DNA of 58,672 nt from Streptomyces mutomycini (GCF_001700505.1 NZ_MAPV01000139.1:1-58672); one strand, 5' to 3'; shown: positions 1 to 8,906, counted from the stretch's first letter. Notes: generated from the letters alone by a model not told the origin. Made by a program: numbers and translations.

Positions 1-74
1 GTACCCGCCGCTCCCGCCCTCCGCCACCCCAAGCGCGTGACGGCGTCCTTCCCTGCCGTGGCGTTTCGCATCAC

Positions 75-121
75 ATCCAAAGGTCAGGCTGTCGCTCGTG
101 TTCATTCGCACGCCTTTGGAT
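75..121. repeat. Short inverted repeat
   Basis: ATCCAAAGG at 75-83 is repeated inverted as CCTTTGGAT at 113-121, with a 29-base spacer. No gene is recognised in the first 228 bases. It could be a weak hairpin or part of a mobile-element end, and nothing next to it settles which. Confidence 0.3.
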
Positions 122-228
122 ACTTCCGCATGGACGCACATCGCAGGCGTAGTTGCTCGTTGCTCCTGCTCACCTCCATGTAGGACATGCCATCACTGTC
201 CCTTTGAGTTCGACCTGTCCAGTCACGA

Positions 229-655
229 TCAGGGAGTGATGAGGACCTTGAGCGCCTCGGGGCCGATCCATGGCGTGGTAGCCCTCGGCAGTCCGCTCCA
301 GACCGACGGTGCCGTCCAGGACGGCGGGAAGCAGTCTCTCGACGTAGGCGCGGACGGGAGCGGGCCCTCCCGTGAGGGTGATGTTCGGGCCCAAGAGACT
401 GCCGAAGCCGACGGGGGCGTCCTCGTACTGAGGGACTTTTACGCGGTTCACCACACCGCCGGGGCGGACGGTACCGATGGCCATGTCGTACGCGGGCATG
501 TGCCCGACCGCTTCGAGTACGGCACGGGTGCCGTGGCCGCCGGTCAGCTCGCGGACCTTGGCGATACCCTCTTCGCCGCGTTCGGCCACGACGTCGGTGG
601 TGCCAAAGTCGATTCCGAGGTGCGTGCGTTCGGTGTGAGTGCGGCACCGTGGCAC
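229..655 (-). pseudogene. Zinc-type alcohol dehydrogenase (MDR) remnant, 5'-truncated and frameshifted
   Basis: The reverse-strand reading matches the C-terminal half of medium-chain dehydrogenases. It has a distal Rossmann part (DFGTTDVVAERGEEG, then ELTGGHGTRAVLEAVG), a GGVVNRVKVP segment, GGPAPVRAYVERLLPAVLDG and the closing EGYHAMDRP. The N-terminal zinc-binding half and most of the NAD fold are missing. A one-base excess in the C run at 259-262 breaks the frame. Shifting by one base restores the expected EALKVLITP ending and a stop at 229-231. It abuts the opposite-strand regulator remnant head to head. Family is fairly sure; loss of function is inferred from the missing half and the frameshift. 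Confidence 0.75.
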
Positions 656-948
656 GGCCGACGCCTGCTCCGAACCGTACGGTGCCCCGGCATCTGAAGC
701 TGCTGCTGGAGACGGTGCGGCCCAATCCCGCCCACGTCGTTAGCGGCAGTATGGACATCCTCGCCCACAACCCCGGCGGACTCGCCCTGTACGCCGGAAT
801 CGCCGACGGGCCGGTCCGGCAGCGCAATCTGGCCCACTACCTCTTTCTGCACCCCGCCGCCCGCGACGTCTTCACCGATTGAGGCAATCAGATCCGCGGG
901 TGCGTCGCCCGGCTCCGCGCACCGGCCGCGAACGATCCCGACGCCCCG
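649..948 (+). pseudogene. MmyB-like (XRE family) transcriptional regulator remnant
   Basis: The translation from 649 has the start of the MmyB-like ligand-binding domain found C-terminal to an XRE helix-turn-helix: LKLLLETVRPNPAHVVSGSMDI, then LAHNPGGLALYAG and RNLAHYLFLHPAARDVFTD. The DNA-binding domain expected upstream is absent. A TGA at 880-882 sits where the family usually has Trp. Reading through it, the frame continues with IRGCVARLRAPAANDPDAP, which still fits the family, up to about 948. After that the similarity ends. A different frame from 960 to 1022 reads MLLLDMAALQTASRLSEQQD and stops; I cannot assign it. Whole regulators of this type often stand divergent from an oxidoreductase, as here. 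Confidence 0.65.
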
Positions 949-1204
949 ACCACGACGCCATGCTCCTGCTCGATATGGCGGCCTTGCAGACCGCTTCACG
1001 GCTCTCGGAACAGCAGGACTGACTGTGCAGTGGTAGTGCAGGGGCGGAGACGTCATCCAATGGGGTTGCGGGCGGCGGGATTCTGGTACGGCGGTGCGCT
1101 CCCCCGCAGGACGCGGCAGACGTTGTCCCGGGAGGGTCTGCCGCCTCCTGCGGGTGTACGTGGTTCCCGGACGGATCGGTCGCAGCAGCGCATCCTCGCG
1201 AGGG
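949..1204. other. Unassigned sequence between remnants and the reductase gene
   Basis: No supportable gene. Open frames exist on both strands but give arginine/proline-rich translations typical of out-of-frame GC-rich DNA. It probably consists of further remnants, including the unassigned short segment at 960-1022. Confidence 0.4.
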
Positions 1205-2527
1205 TCAACGACGATGCGCGTCCAGGCCGCGGACCCGCCGTCTCGGCGCGGGAACCATACGGACGAGGCCGCGCACGACGGTGTCGATCAGGTCGTCGGA
1301 CGGTGCGTCGGTTCCGTGCGTCAGCAGTCGGGCGAGTGTGTGCACCAGAGCGGGCGAGGCCATGACGCGGCGGTTGAGGAGCGGTCGGTAACCGTAGCGG
1401 GCGAACACCAGGTCGGCGATGGTGTTGCCGAGCCGGTAGTAGCGCCCCCAGCGGCGGTTCACCTCGCTCACGTACTGATGCAGAGCCTGCTCACGCCCGG
1501 GGCCGGCGGGGCGGTGCAGAGCGAGGGCAACTGTCTCGGCGGCGATCTCACCCGCCTCCATGGCCTGAACGATGCCTTCACCGCTCCAGGGGCTGACCAT
1601 GCCGCCGCTGTCACCGACCAGGAGCAGCCCGCGACGGTACTGCGGCCTGCGGTTGAAACCCATGGGAAGGGCGGCGCTGCGCAGCGGCGAGTCGGCATTC
1701 TCCTCCCGCAGCTCCCAGTGCGGAGGCATCCGGGCCAGCCACTGGTCCATGGTGGCCCTCAGATCGACCGATCCGTGACCTCGGTGCGGCAGGGCGCCCA
1801 GGCCCACATTCACGCGGCCGTCCCCGAGCGGAAAGATCCATCCGTATCCCGGCAGGTCACGGCCGGTGCGGGAACAGAGCAGATCGGCCCAGAGCTCGAG
1901 GTAGGGGTCGTGGGTGCGCGTCTCACTGCGGTAGTAGCGCCGGGCGGCGGTGGCCATAGGCTTGCCCGGGTCCCGCTCCAGCCCCATGGCCAGCGCGGTG
2001 CGTGCGGAGGCACCGTCGGCGGCGATCACCACGGGGGCGCGGTAGTTCTTCGGCTGCCTGTCGGCTCCCGTCACGGCGCTCACGCCTACGATGCGTCCGG
2101 CACGGTCGGTCAGGGGTCCTGTTGCCTTCGTCTCCAGGCACAACCGCGCTCCGGCAGCCACGGCCTGCCGTGCCAGGATGTCGTCGAAGTCGTGCCGGGA
2201 GCGGGTGAGTCCGAAGTCCGGGTTGCTGCCCGAGCGGGGCCAGTCGATGTGTACCTGGCGCCCTCCGCACACCCACCGCATGCCCTTGGTGCGCGTCCAG
2301 CCCGGAGCATCGATGTCGACGCCCATGCGCACCAGTTGCTGGACGCCTCGCGGGGTGAGGCCGTCCCCGCACACCTTGTCCCGGGGAAAGGTGCCCTTCT
2401 CGAGCAGCAGTACGTCCACGCCTGCCCGCGCAAGGAACAGTGCCGCGGCCGAGCCTGCCGGCCCCGCGCCCACCACGATCACCTGCGTCTGGTGGTCGTC
2501 CGTACCCATCTCTGCGTCTGGCTGCAC
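1205..2527 (-). CDS. Geranylgeranyl reductase family FAD-dependent oxidoreductase
   Basis: This is a flavoprotein of the geranylgeranyl-reductase/halogenase-like superfamily, whose members reduce isoprenoid double bonds or oxidise small substrates. The FAD dinucleotide-binding motif VIVVGAGPAGSAAA is at the N-terminus. It is followed by the family's KVCGDGLTPRG signature, a central APVVIAADGASA segment and a C-terminal GLLLVGDSGGMVSPWSGEGI FAD-contact motif. I place the start at the GTG at 2525-2527 because GAGGAG lies six bases upstream; an ATG at 2509 is the alternative. Length (440 aa) is normal. It stands alone, so the substrate cannot be inferred. Menaquinone side-chain reductases of actinobacteria are related, but nothing here ties it to that pathway. 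Confidence 0.85.
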   Translation of the reverse strand: MQPDAEMGTDDHQTQVIVVGAGPAGSAAALFLARAGVDVLLLEKGTFPRDKVCGDGLTPRGVQQLVRMGVDIDAPGWTRTKGMRWVCGGRQVHIDWPRSGSNPDFGLTRSRHDFDDILARQAVAAGARLCLETKATGPLTDRAGRIVGVSAVTGADRQPKNYRAPVVIAADGASARTALAMGLERDPGKPMATAARRYYRSETRTHDPYLELWADLLCSRTGRDLPGYGWIFPLGDGRVNVGLGALPHRGHGSVDLRATMDQWLARMPPHWELREENADSPLRSAALPMGFNRRPQYRRGLLLVGDSGGMVSPWSGEGIVQAMEAGEIAAETVALALHRPAGPGREQALHQYVSEVNRRWGRYYRLGNTIADLVFARYGYRPLLNRRVMASPALVHTLARLLTHGTDAPSDDLIDTVVRGLVRMVPAPRRRVRGLDAHRR

Positions 2528-2947
2528 TTGCTGCTCCTCGATGAGAGGGGCTGACCGGGAAATCCGACGTATCGCCGGTATTGCGGACCGTCCCGCAGGC
2601 CCGCAGAGGGGCCTGCTCATCGAACACCTACCCGGCTCGAGCCGGGAGCACCCCCAAGGGTGGGTGGCGAAGACGTACGCGGGCTGCCGGCGTCGGCTGT
2701 CATGCCATACCGCCGACGCAGTATCCGTCAGGATCGAGGCATGGTCGCCAGGAGGCCGTCGTTCCGTCGGAACGCGCCGTGGCTGCTCACGCTGTGTGCG
2801 AGACGGGCCGGCGCACCGCCCGGGGTCCCGCCAATGGGCCGCCGCCGGCCCGTCCGCATCTCCCTGCCGACGGTCGGAGCGGCTGGTGCCGGTGCCCAGG
2901 CCCTCGGATCATGCTTCCCGGGGGCCTGGGCGACTTCGGCTGCGGGG
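2528..2947. other. Intergenic stretch with a 16-bp palindrome
   Basis: No gene is supported between the reductase and the cold-shock gene. CCCGGCTCGAGCCGGG at 2631-2646 is a perfect 16-bp palindrome. It is followed by an AGCACCCCCAAGGGTGGGTGG stretch that could form a second small stem. It may act as a terminator for the cold-shock gene, which reads leftward and ends at 2948. Confidence 0.45.
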
Positions 2948-3151
2948 TCAGGCGGCTGTGATGTTCTCCGCCTGCGGGCCCTTCTGCCCCTGGGTCACGT
3001 CGAAGGTGACGGCCTGGCCTTCCTGGAGCTCACGGAAGCCAGTGGCGTTGATGGCGGAGTAATGCGCGAAGACGTCCGGCCCGCCGCCGTCCTGCTGGAT
3101 GAAGCCGAAACCCTTTTCCGCGTTGAACCACTTGACGGTTCCGCTGGCCAT
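2948..3151 (-). CDS. Cold-shock protein (CspA/ScoF-like)
   Basis: A 67-residue single cold-shock domain that binds single-stranded RNA/DNA and melts RNA structure. RNP1 (KGFGFIQ) and RNP2 (DVFAHYSAI) are both intact, after the invariant start [21 protein letters not shown] precedes the ATG (3149-3151) with a suitable gap. Size and sequence match the abundant Streptomyces cold-shock paralogues, of which a genome usually has several. It is monocistronic, with a long upstream region that could hold the structured 5' leader usual for these genes. Confidence 0.95.
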   Translation of the reverse strand: MASGTVKWFNAEKGFGFIQQDGGGPDVFAHYSAINATGFRELQEGQAVTFDVTQGQKGPQAENITAA

Positions 3152-3822
3152 GCTCGTGCCTTCCCGTTGATATCCGGACCCGCACCGCGCGGCCCCGGGG
3201 ACGTCATGGCCCGCACCGGCACAGCAAAATGCCCGCACCGAAGCGCGGGCTGGTACGGCGAACCACGACATCTGGCAGTGACGCTACATGGCGAAACCGC
3301 CACCCACCAGAGAGCAACGACGCTATGTGTACGTCCGGTGGGCTCGGCTCACTCCGACGGCACGGCCTACGCGTGGACCGCGGATGACGCTCCGCGGATT
3401 CTCGCGACGGGAACGCTGTGGCGCGGTGCGCGGACCGAAGCGGCGAGTCCCCTTCGCAGGCATCACGCATACGGGTTAAACCTCCCGCAGCGATGACACG
3501 AAGTCGGGTGCTGTGCACGAGGGTTCCGTCCTCATCGCAGAGAGCCGTGCAAGCCATGACATTGCTCGCGCAGAGGACACGAACGCCCGACGAGGCCCGG
3601 TCCCACACGGTCGTGAATGCATGATTTCGCGCCAATATCGCGGAGAGACTGTGGTGTTACGGCGGGCGCTGCGCGAGGCAACGGGCACCGGCGCCACACG
3701 ATCGTGTGTCGAAAAGATGCCCGCGTCTGTGGTGAATCGGTATCCACTGGGCGCTACTTTCGTTGATGTCGGTAGCATCAGCCGCCATACACGTTCAAGA
3801 CACGGCGAAAGACGAGGACTGC
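3152..3822. other. Long divergent intergenic region
   Basis: About 670 bases between the leftward cold-shock gene and the rightward coiled-coil/winged-helix gene. It should contain both promoters and the cold-shock mRNA leader. No open frame in it gives a recognisable protein, and I could not pick out a confident promoter. Confidence 0.4.
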
Positions 3823-4434
3823 ATGTCCGAAAACACTCCTACATCCGGCATCAGCGCAGACTATGCGCAGCGGATCACAGATGATCTCGCTGCGAACCGA
3901 AGCGAGCAGGAGCGGGCGCGTGCCGAGCTGACCCGACTGCAGGACGAGCTCATTCAGCTGGAGGAGGGTGAGCAGATCCTGGTCAAGATGCAAGTGGTTC
4001 TGGGGGGCACCGGAAAGCCGGCCACGGGCAAGGGCAAGGGCCGCAAGGCGGCAGTGTCCGTGCCGGCCGCGCGTCGCGCCAAGGGCAGGACGGAGTCGGG
4101 CAAGGGCGGAGACGGTGCGAAGCCCCGGGCTCGCGCCGGCCAGAAGGCGCAGGCTTCGACCGACGCGACCGCAGCCCCCAAGGCTGCCGGCGAACCGACC
4201 TGGCGCGCCCTGGTCACCGGATACCTCGCAGATCAGAAGGAACCGAAGTCCGCCGCCGAGGTGACCGCCGCCCTGACCGAAGCCCACCCGCAGCGCGCGA
4301 CACAGGTAGCCGTGGTGCGCAACACGCTGGAGCATGGGGTCGCACACGGGCTGCTGGAGCGTTCCAAGCAAGGACGGTCCGTCTACTACAGCCCCGTCTC
4401 GGTCGCGAGCGCAGCCACGGCACCCGCGGAGTAA
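3823..4434 (+). CDS. Coiled-coil / winged-helix regulatory-type protein
   Basis: 203 residues in three parts. Residues 1-60 are a charged helical, probably coiled-coil segment (ERARAELTRLQDELIQLEEGEQ). Residues about 65-125 are a lysine/alanine/glycine-rich flexible linker. Residues about 125-195 are a compact domain (TWRALVTGYLADQKEPKSAAEV, then VVRNTLEHGVAHGLLERSK and GRSVYYSP) that reads like a winged helix with a C-terminal wing strand. The ATG at 3823 has GAGGA ten bases upstream. The pattern suggests a small DNA-binding protein that dimerises by its N-terminus; the basic linker could contact DNA non-specifically. No pathway is evident from its neighbours. The protein is conserved-looking but I cannot name it. 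Confidence 0.75.
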   Translation: MSENTPTSGISADYAQRITDDLAANRSEQERARAELTRLQDELIQLEEGEQILVKMQVVLGGTGKPATGKGKGRKAAVSVPAARRAKGRTESGKGGDGAKPRARAGQKAQASTDATAAPKAAGEPTWRALVTGYLADQKEPKSAAEVTAALTEAHPQRATQVAVVRNTLEHGVAHGLLERSKQGRSVYYSPVSVASAATAPAE

Positions 4435-4809
4435 CTGCAGGGCACGAACAGCGGATCCCTCTGACACAGTCTGACTCAAGACCATGTCGAATCGTCCGGA
4501 CCGGCAGGACTGCGGGCTCCAGTGGCGTGCGGGGCGGTCGCCGCAGTCTTCGTCGCTAGAAGTACCTCCTGATCGCGGGGCTCGTCCCGGCACCTTCGGC
4601 CGCATCACTGTGCGCCTTCGACGCAGGTGCGTTGCAGACGACTGACTGGGGTCACTGCGCGCGCAACGAAGTGGGCTTCCGGGAACGGAGTGTCCTCTCG
4701 GCCAGTTCCACAAGGGGGTCGTCCAGGTCGTCGGTCACCCACGCGCACGCGTGATGCACGGGGCCGGTCGCCTCAGCTCCACCGCGACCGGCGGCCCGGC
4801 AGGCCGGAG
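4435..4809. other. Intergenic stretch, no gene recognised
   Basis: A reverse-strand frame ending at 4652 contains a protein-like tail (VTDDLDDPLVELAERTLRS). Its upstream part is antisense to the esterase remnant and shows no family, so I do not call it. It may be another decayed gene end. Confidence 0.35.
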
Positions 4810-5154
4810 TCACGCTGGGCCCGGGTTCGGATGGTGTTCGTAGGTGCGAATGGCGTCGGCGAGTGAGCGGCCGACGGCCTTGGACCCACCCGCGTCGGGA
4901 TGCAGCGGGGTCACGATGCGGGTGGGGACGAGGCCCACGGTGTACCGGTCGGCGGGTGCCGTGCACGAATCATGGCCTACGCCGAGGGAGTGGGTGTCCA
5001 GGAAGGTCGCGTCGTGTTGCAGGGCCGGCGTCCTCAGTGCGGCACTGAGATGGTCGACCACGACCTGGATATGGTCGGCATCGACGTCCCAGTTGGGCTG
5101 GGTGGGAAAAGCTCCCGCCGGCCGGGGCGCTGAGGAACCATCGCCGATGAGCAC
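4810..5154 (-). pseudogene. SGNH/GDSL esterase C-terminal remnant
   Basis: The reading matches the C-terminal third of secreted Streptomyces SGNH hydrolases. It has an ATFLDTHSLGVGHDSC block, then YTVGLVPTRIVTPLHPDAGG, which holds the catalytic His region, and a final helix. The catalytic Ser block (GDS), signal peptide and oxyanion Gly/Asn blocks are absent. Just upstream the same strand is occupied by the end of the glycerophosphodiesterase gene (stop at 5178), so the missing part has been deleted, not frameshifted nearby. Family similarity is clear; loss of function follows from the missing nucleophile. Confidence 0.72.
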
Positions 5155-5177
5155 GGCCCCGGGAGGCGTGCAGTTCG

Positions 5178-6254
5178 TCAGTGACGCGGTCGCGGGTACG
5201 ACACGGGCAGAGGCATGCCTCTGGCGGCCATGATGTCCCGCACACGGTCGGGGTAGTCGGTGATGATTCCGTCGACACCCATGTCCATGAGCGCCTCGAC
5301 GGTGGCGGGATCGTCACAGGTCCAGGGGATGACTTTCAGCCCGCGCCGGTGTGCGTCGTGGATCATCTTCCGGTCGGGGTAGAACCGGAAGCCGGGGTCC
5401 GCGATCGTGCCGTTCTGCGGGAAGCCGTAGTTCGGGGACAGTGCGCTCACGCCGGGGATGGAAGCAGCAGCCCTCACGAAGTCCCCGTCGTAGTCATCGG
5501 CATCGATCCCGCCGAGCCAGGGAGAGGCTCCGGGCTTCCCCACCTGGAGGAAGTCGTAGTTCGTCAGGGCCACCAGAGGGTAGGTGGGCGCGAGCTTGTG
5601 CATCTCCCTCAACGCCCCCCAGTCGAATGACTGGACGGACACCTGTTTCTGCATGCCGGAGCGGCGGATCTCCTCGAAGACGCGCCGCACGAACAGTTCG
5701 CGCGGCGCGGTCTGCTCGGGCGCACCGGCCTCGACCTTGGTCTCGATGTTCAGCTTGACCCGCTTGGCACCGTAGCTCTTCACCAGGCCGAACACGTCCC
5801 TCAGTTCGACGAGGCGGAAGCCCTTGATCTGCTCCTGCTCCGGGAAGCCGGGCAGTTGCTGATAGCCGCAGTCCATGGACTTGATCTGCGCGAGCGTCAG
5901 GTTCTTGATGTATTTTCCGACATACGGGTACATCGGATCGCCCGAGGTCAGCGGACCGGTGTCCTTGCACTTCTGGGCGCTGACCTGACGGTCGTGAGTC
6001 ACGACCACTCTCAGGTCCTTGGTGATCTGGGTATCGAGTTCCAGAGTGCTGACGCCCAGACGTATCGCCTTGCCGAAGCCCTCGAGGGACTGCTCCGTGG
6101 TCAGCCCGAGGCCGCCGCGGTGGGCTTGCAGGTCGAACACCGTCCTGCGCACCGGCTCTGGCCCGTCAGCAGGTGTCAGGGACGCATGCGCGGTCGCCGG
6201 AACAGCGAGCGCAGGAAGAAGTGCCAGGCCGGCGACCGCGAGCCTCAGGGACAT
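5178..6254 (-). CDS. Secreted glycerophosphodiester phosphodiesterase
   Basis: This protein hydrolyses glycerophosphodiesters to glycerol-3-phosphate and an alcohol outside the cell, to recover phosphate and glycerol. The first about 24 residues are a signal peptide (MSLRLAVAGLALLPALAVPA-type). The GDPD TIM barrel follows, with the metal/catalytic start DLQAHRGGLGLTTEQS (His-Arg), ELDTQITKDLRVVVTHD (Glu, Asp and second catalytic His), KVKLNIETKVE and the closing VDGIITDYPDRV. Length 358 is normal for the secreted form. The start is at 6252-6254, with ACGAGG upstream. Many homologues belong to the PhoP regulon, but I found no convincing PHO-box repeat here. Its downstream neighbour is the esterase remnant. 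Confidence 0.93.
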   Translation of the reverse strand: MSLRLAVAGLALLPALAVPATAHASLTPADGPEPVRRTVFDLQAHRGGLGLTTEQSLEGFGKAIRLGVSTLELDTQITKDLRVVVTHDRQVSAQKCKDTGPLTSGDPMYPYVGKYIKNLTLAQIKSMDCGYQQLPGFPEQEQIKGFRLVELRDVFGLVKSYGAKRVKLNIETKVEAGAPEQTAPRELFVRRVFEEIRRSGMQKQVSVQSFDWGALREMHKLAPTYPLVALTNYDFLQVGKPGASPWLGGIDADDYDGDFVRAAASIPGVSALSPNYGFPQNGTIADPGFRFYPDRKMIHDAHRRGLKVIPWTCDDPATVEALMDMGVDGIITDYPDRVRDIMAARGMPLPVSYPRPRH

Positions 6255-6554
6255 GTTTGCCTCGTCTGTTTCGTCGAACTGGACCTCGCGAAGCCAATCC
6301 CGGGGATTCGGCTGACGCCAAGCCCCGGAGTGAGGACATCATGAACGTCCGCGAAACGACACCCCAGGAGGGATACCGGCAACATGGCGGAGGTCCGGAC
6401 AGGACGAAGCTCACCGGCTACGCGGTCAGCCGCTGGGTGCGGACCGCGGAGCTCTCCTCAGCGCGCCATCGCCGGTCCGACGACACCGTCGGCGGCAATC
6501 GGATGAAGCCCGCCCGGCAGGGAATAGTGGGCACGGATCGCTGTTGATCCCACC
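6255..6554. other. Divergent promoter region
   Basis: 300 bases between the leftward phosphodiesterase and the rightward F420 oxidoreductase. A near-palindrome AATCCCGGGGATT lies at 6296-6308, about 40 bases from the phosphodiesterase start, and could be an operator. No gene is recognised. Confidence 0.35.
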
Positions 6555-7445
6555 ATGACCTCTGTGACGCGTGAGACATTCGGACGGATCGGCATCTGGA
6601 GCAGTGCCCTGCACGGGTCGCGGACGGACGACGCGGGCAGACACGCGATCGCGGAAGCAGCCGCCGAGCTCGAAGAGCTGAAGTACGGCACGCTCTGGAT
6701 CGGAGGCAATCCCTCGGTCGGGGACGCCGCAGCCGTCGTGGCCGCCACCCGCACGGTCACCGTCGCCACCGGCATCCTGAGCATCTGGGAGCACACGGCC
6801 GAGGAGGTGGCGGCGGAGATCGCCGCCATCGACATGAGCGCACGCGGGCGACTCGTGCTCGGCCTGGGCGTGAGCCACGGCCCGATGGTGGCGCAGTACG
6901 CGAAGCCGTACAGCGCCATGGTCGCCTATCTCGACGCACTCGACGCCGCGGCACAGCCGGTGGAACCGGGACACCGGGTCCTCGCCGCGCTCGGGCCGAA
7001 GATGCTGAATCTCGCCACCGGCCGTGCGCTGGGCGCGCACCCGTACCTCGTCACCGCAGAGCACACCGCGGAGGCACGTACGGCGCTGGGTCCCGGCGCG
7101 ATCCTCGCACCGGAACTGTCGGTCGTCCTCGACACCGACACCGACCGGGCCCGTACCACGGCGCGGAACATGCTGGCCATGTACCTGCAGCTACCGAACT
7201 ACACGGCGAACCTGTTGCGTCTGGGGTTCGCCGAGAGCGACTTCGCCGGCGGTGGCAGCGTCCGTCTCCTGGATGCGCTCTTCGCCCTGGGTGATGCCGA
7301 GCGTGTGAAGGTCCGGACTCGGGAATTCCTCGACGCCGGCGCGGACCACGTGGCGCTCCAGATCCTCACCGCCGACGAGGGTGGCAGCGGCCTTCCGCTG
7401 GCCGAATGGCGTGAGCTGGCAGGGGCGTTCGCCGACGAGCTGTAG
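6555..7445 (+). CDS. LLM-class (luciferase-like) F420-dependent oxidoreductase
   Basis: A TIM-barrel oxidoreductase of the bacterial luciferase-like superfamily, F420-dependent subgroup. Seen are the N-terminal strand GRIGIWSSALHG, the TLWIGGNPS turn, VTVATGILSIWEH, and LGLGVSHGPM, where family members bind the cofactor phosphate. The C-terminal GADHVALQILT strand closes the barrel. Length 296 is typical of the short F420 subgroup (TIGR03620-like). The ATG at 6555 has no strong ribosome site. It is monocistronic and the substrate is unknown. Confidence 0.85.
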   Translation: MTSVTRETFGRIGIWSSALHGSRTDDAGRHAIAEAAAELEELKYGTLWIGGNPSVGDAAAVVAATRTVTVATGILSIWEHTAEEVAAEIAAIDMSARGRLVLGLGVSHGPMVAQYAKPYSAMVAYLDALDAAAQPVEPGHRVLAALGPKMLNLATGRALGAHPYLVTAEHTAEARTALGPGAILAPELSVVLDTDTDRARTTARNMLAMYLQLPNYTANLLRLGFAESDFAGGGSVRLLDALFALGDAERVKVRTREFLDAGADHVALQILTADEGGSGLPLAEWRELAGAFADEL

Positions 7446-7661
7446 CCGACAGTCCGCGGGGCATGGACGGCGGCGCACCGTGCGGACAGTGCACTGATCC
7501 GGCCTCAGGCCTGATGGGACGGGGCGAGGTGGGCGTTGCGGTTATCCCCCGGTCGCCGAGGCGATGCCACTCGCGCACCGTTAGGAACCGGGCGCTCGCG
7601 GGCGCAGCCCCGGCAGCGGTCGTTTCCCGGGTGGCACCCCCGCACGGTGGTCGGCTCGGCG

Positions 7662-8507
7662 CTATCCCAGTTCGATGGTGGTCGCGGCGAAGAGGCCGGC
7701 CATGTCGATATCGGGTGCGTCCCTGGTGTACATCCGGGCGCACTCGAAGGTCGGTTCGAGTCCCAGCCGCTCCATCAGCCTGATCGCGGGCACATTCGCA
7801 TCGGGTACGTCCAGGGCCACGGGCGCTCCCCGCTGGGTTGCCGACAGGCTGTTCAGCAGGATGTGGGCGATGTCGTCCGTCTCGGCATACAGGGGGCCGA
7901 CACGAGCGCCGGACCGGGCCGGGCGCACGACCCCGAAGCCCTTCAACTCACCATCCTGGAGCGCGACGAGAGCCGTGTGACCTGGCGCTCCCACCCACAG
8001 GGAGAGGAAGGCGTCACGCCGGGCTGGAAAGAAGCGTCGGTCGTAGGAAGCGAGCATGCCGAAGGGAACGGTTCCGGCGTCGGCCACCGTGATGTCCCCT
8101 GAGGGTGCCTCGCCCTCCGGCACTCCCGCGTACCGCACATGGTTCCAGGCTGTGCGGAACCCGGACTTGCGGTAGTTGTCCTGCTGGTCGACCACGCCGT
8201 CGAGGCCCACGTTCCGGCCGTACAGATGCTGCATGGCGGCCTGCCATGCCTGGATTCCGTACCCCTGGCCCCGGAACGGGGGACGTGCGATGTAGAACCC
8301 GATGAAACCGAAATCTGTCCCGTAACGCACGGCGGAGACGGTGGCGACGGGTTCTTCGTCCAGTTTTCCCAGGAGGAAGCCGTGCGGGTCGGCCGCATGG
8401 AAGGCGAGATGGTCCATCTTCCCCGGGTTCCACTGTTCGTCGGCTGCCCACTCCAGGAATGTCGTCATCTCACGGATGCCGGCGGTCGTGATCTCGTATT
8501 CTGCCAT
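7662..8507 (-). CDS. GNAT N-acetyltransferase, tandem type
   Basis: The N-terminal GNAT fold has acetyl-CoA-binding motif A (FIGFYIARPPFRGQGYGIQAW) and a preceding FLLGKLDEEPVATVSAVRYG strand pair. The C-terminal half (GELKGFGVVRPARSGARVGPLYAE, then LDVPDANVPAIRLMERLGLEP) is the second acetyltransferase-like domain seen in YitH/HolE-type proteins. The chosen start at 8505-8507 begins MAEYEITTAG. An in-frame ATG at 8522 is an alternative, and neither has an ideal ribosome site. It is an intact 281-residue single gene. The acceptor is unknown. Confidence 0.87.
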   Translation of the reverse strand: MAEYEITTAGIREMTTFLEWAADEQWNPGKMDHLAFHAADPHGFLLGKLDEEPVATVSAVRYGTDFGFIGFYIARPPFRGQGYGIQAWQAAMQHLYGRNVGLDGVVDQQDNYRKSGFRTAWNHVRYAGVPEGEAPSGDITVADAGTVPFGMLASYDRRFFPARRDAFLSLWVGAPGHTALVALQDGELKGFGVVRPARSGARVGPLYAETDDIAHILLNSLSATQRGAPVALDVPDANVPAIRLMERLGLEPTFECARMYTRDAPDIDMAGLFAATTIELG

Positions 8508-8836
8508 GTCCCTTTTTTTCATTCGTTCTGGTGAGTTCCGGTGAATCAGCGACGGGATCCGGCTGCCGTCCTGGCGGCGCGGCATGGTCCTGCCGAACGT
8601 CGATGTGCCGGGCCGCCCGGGCGGGCGGACTGCCGCCGCGTGGACCTCGGCAGGACGGGCCCCGGCACGATGGAGCACGCAGTATCCCCCTGCCTGGGGC
8701 TGAGTCCTCCTTGCGACTTCTCACCACGCCGGATGCCATGACGCTGTCGCCCGTGCGCTGCGCCGACCTCTGGCCGGGGCCCTTGCAAAGCTGGGCCGCG
8801 GACCCGGACGGCGGCTACGTTGTTCCGTCGGTTACT

Positions 8837-8853
8837 GATGCCCGGAGGGCATC
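8837..8853. terminator. Small hairpin
   Basis: GATGCCC (8837-8843), loop GGA, GGGCATC (8847-8853). It is a 7-bp perfect stem and probably part of the same termination region as the hairpin at 8872-8906. Confidence 0.45.
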
Positions 8854-8871
8854 TCCTGCTCGGGGTTCTTC

Positions 8872-8906
8872 GCATCGGAGGACCCCGGGGTCGCCTGCTC
8901 CGATGC
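8872..8906 (-). terminator. Hairpin terminator of the MDMPI-family gene
   Basis: GCATCGGAG (8872-8880) pairs with CTCCGATGC (8898-8906). The inner GACCCCGGGGTC (8881-8892) can fold alternatively. It lies 39 bases beyond the stop at 8945. There is no T tract, as is usual in Streptomyces. Confidence 0.6.

Noticed and set aside
100..110. PHO-box-like unit GTTCATTCGCA
   Set aside because: Only one 11-base unit is present. Functional PhoP sites need at least two in direct repeat, and no gene starts nearby.
1094..2554. Long forward-strand frame opposite the reductase gene
   Set aside because: It is the GC-skew shadow of the leftward gene: no domain, arginine/valine/histidine-rich, and the reverse strand has clear FAD motifs.
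3204..3778. Reverse frames upstream of the cold-shock gene
   Set aside because: Composition is that of non-coding DNA and no homologous pattern is seen; better explained as a leader region.
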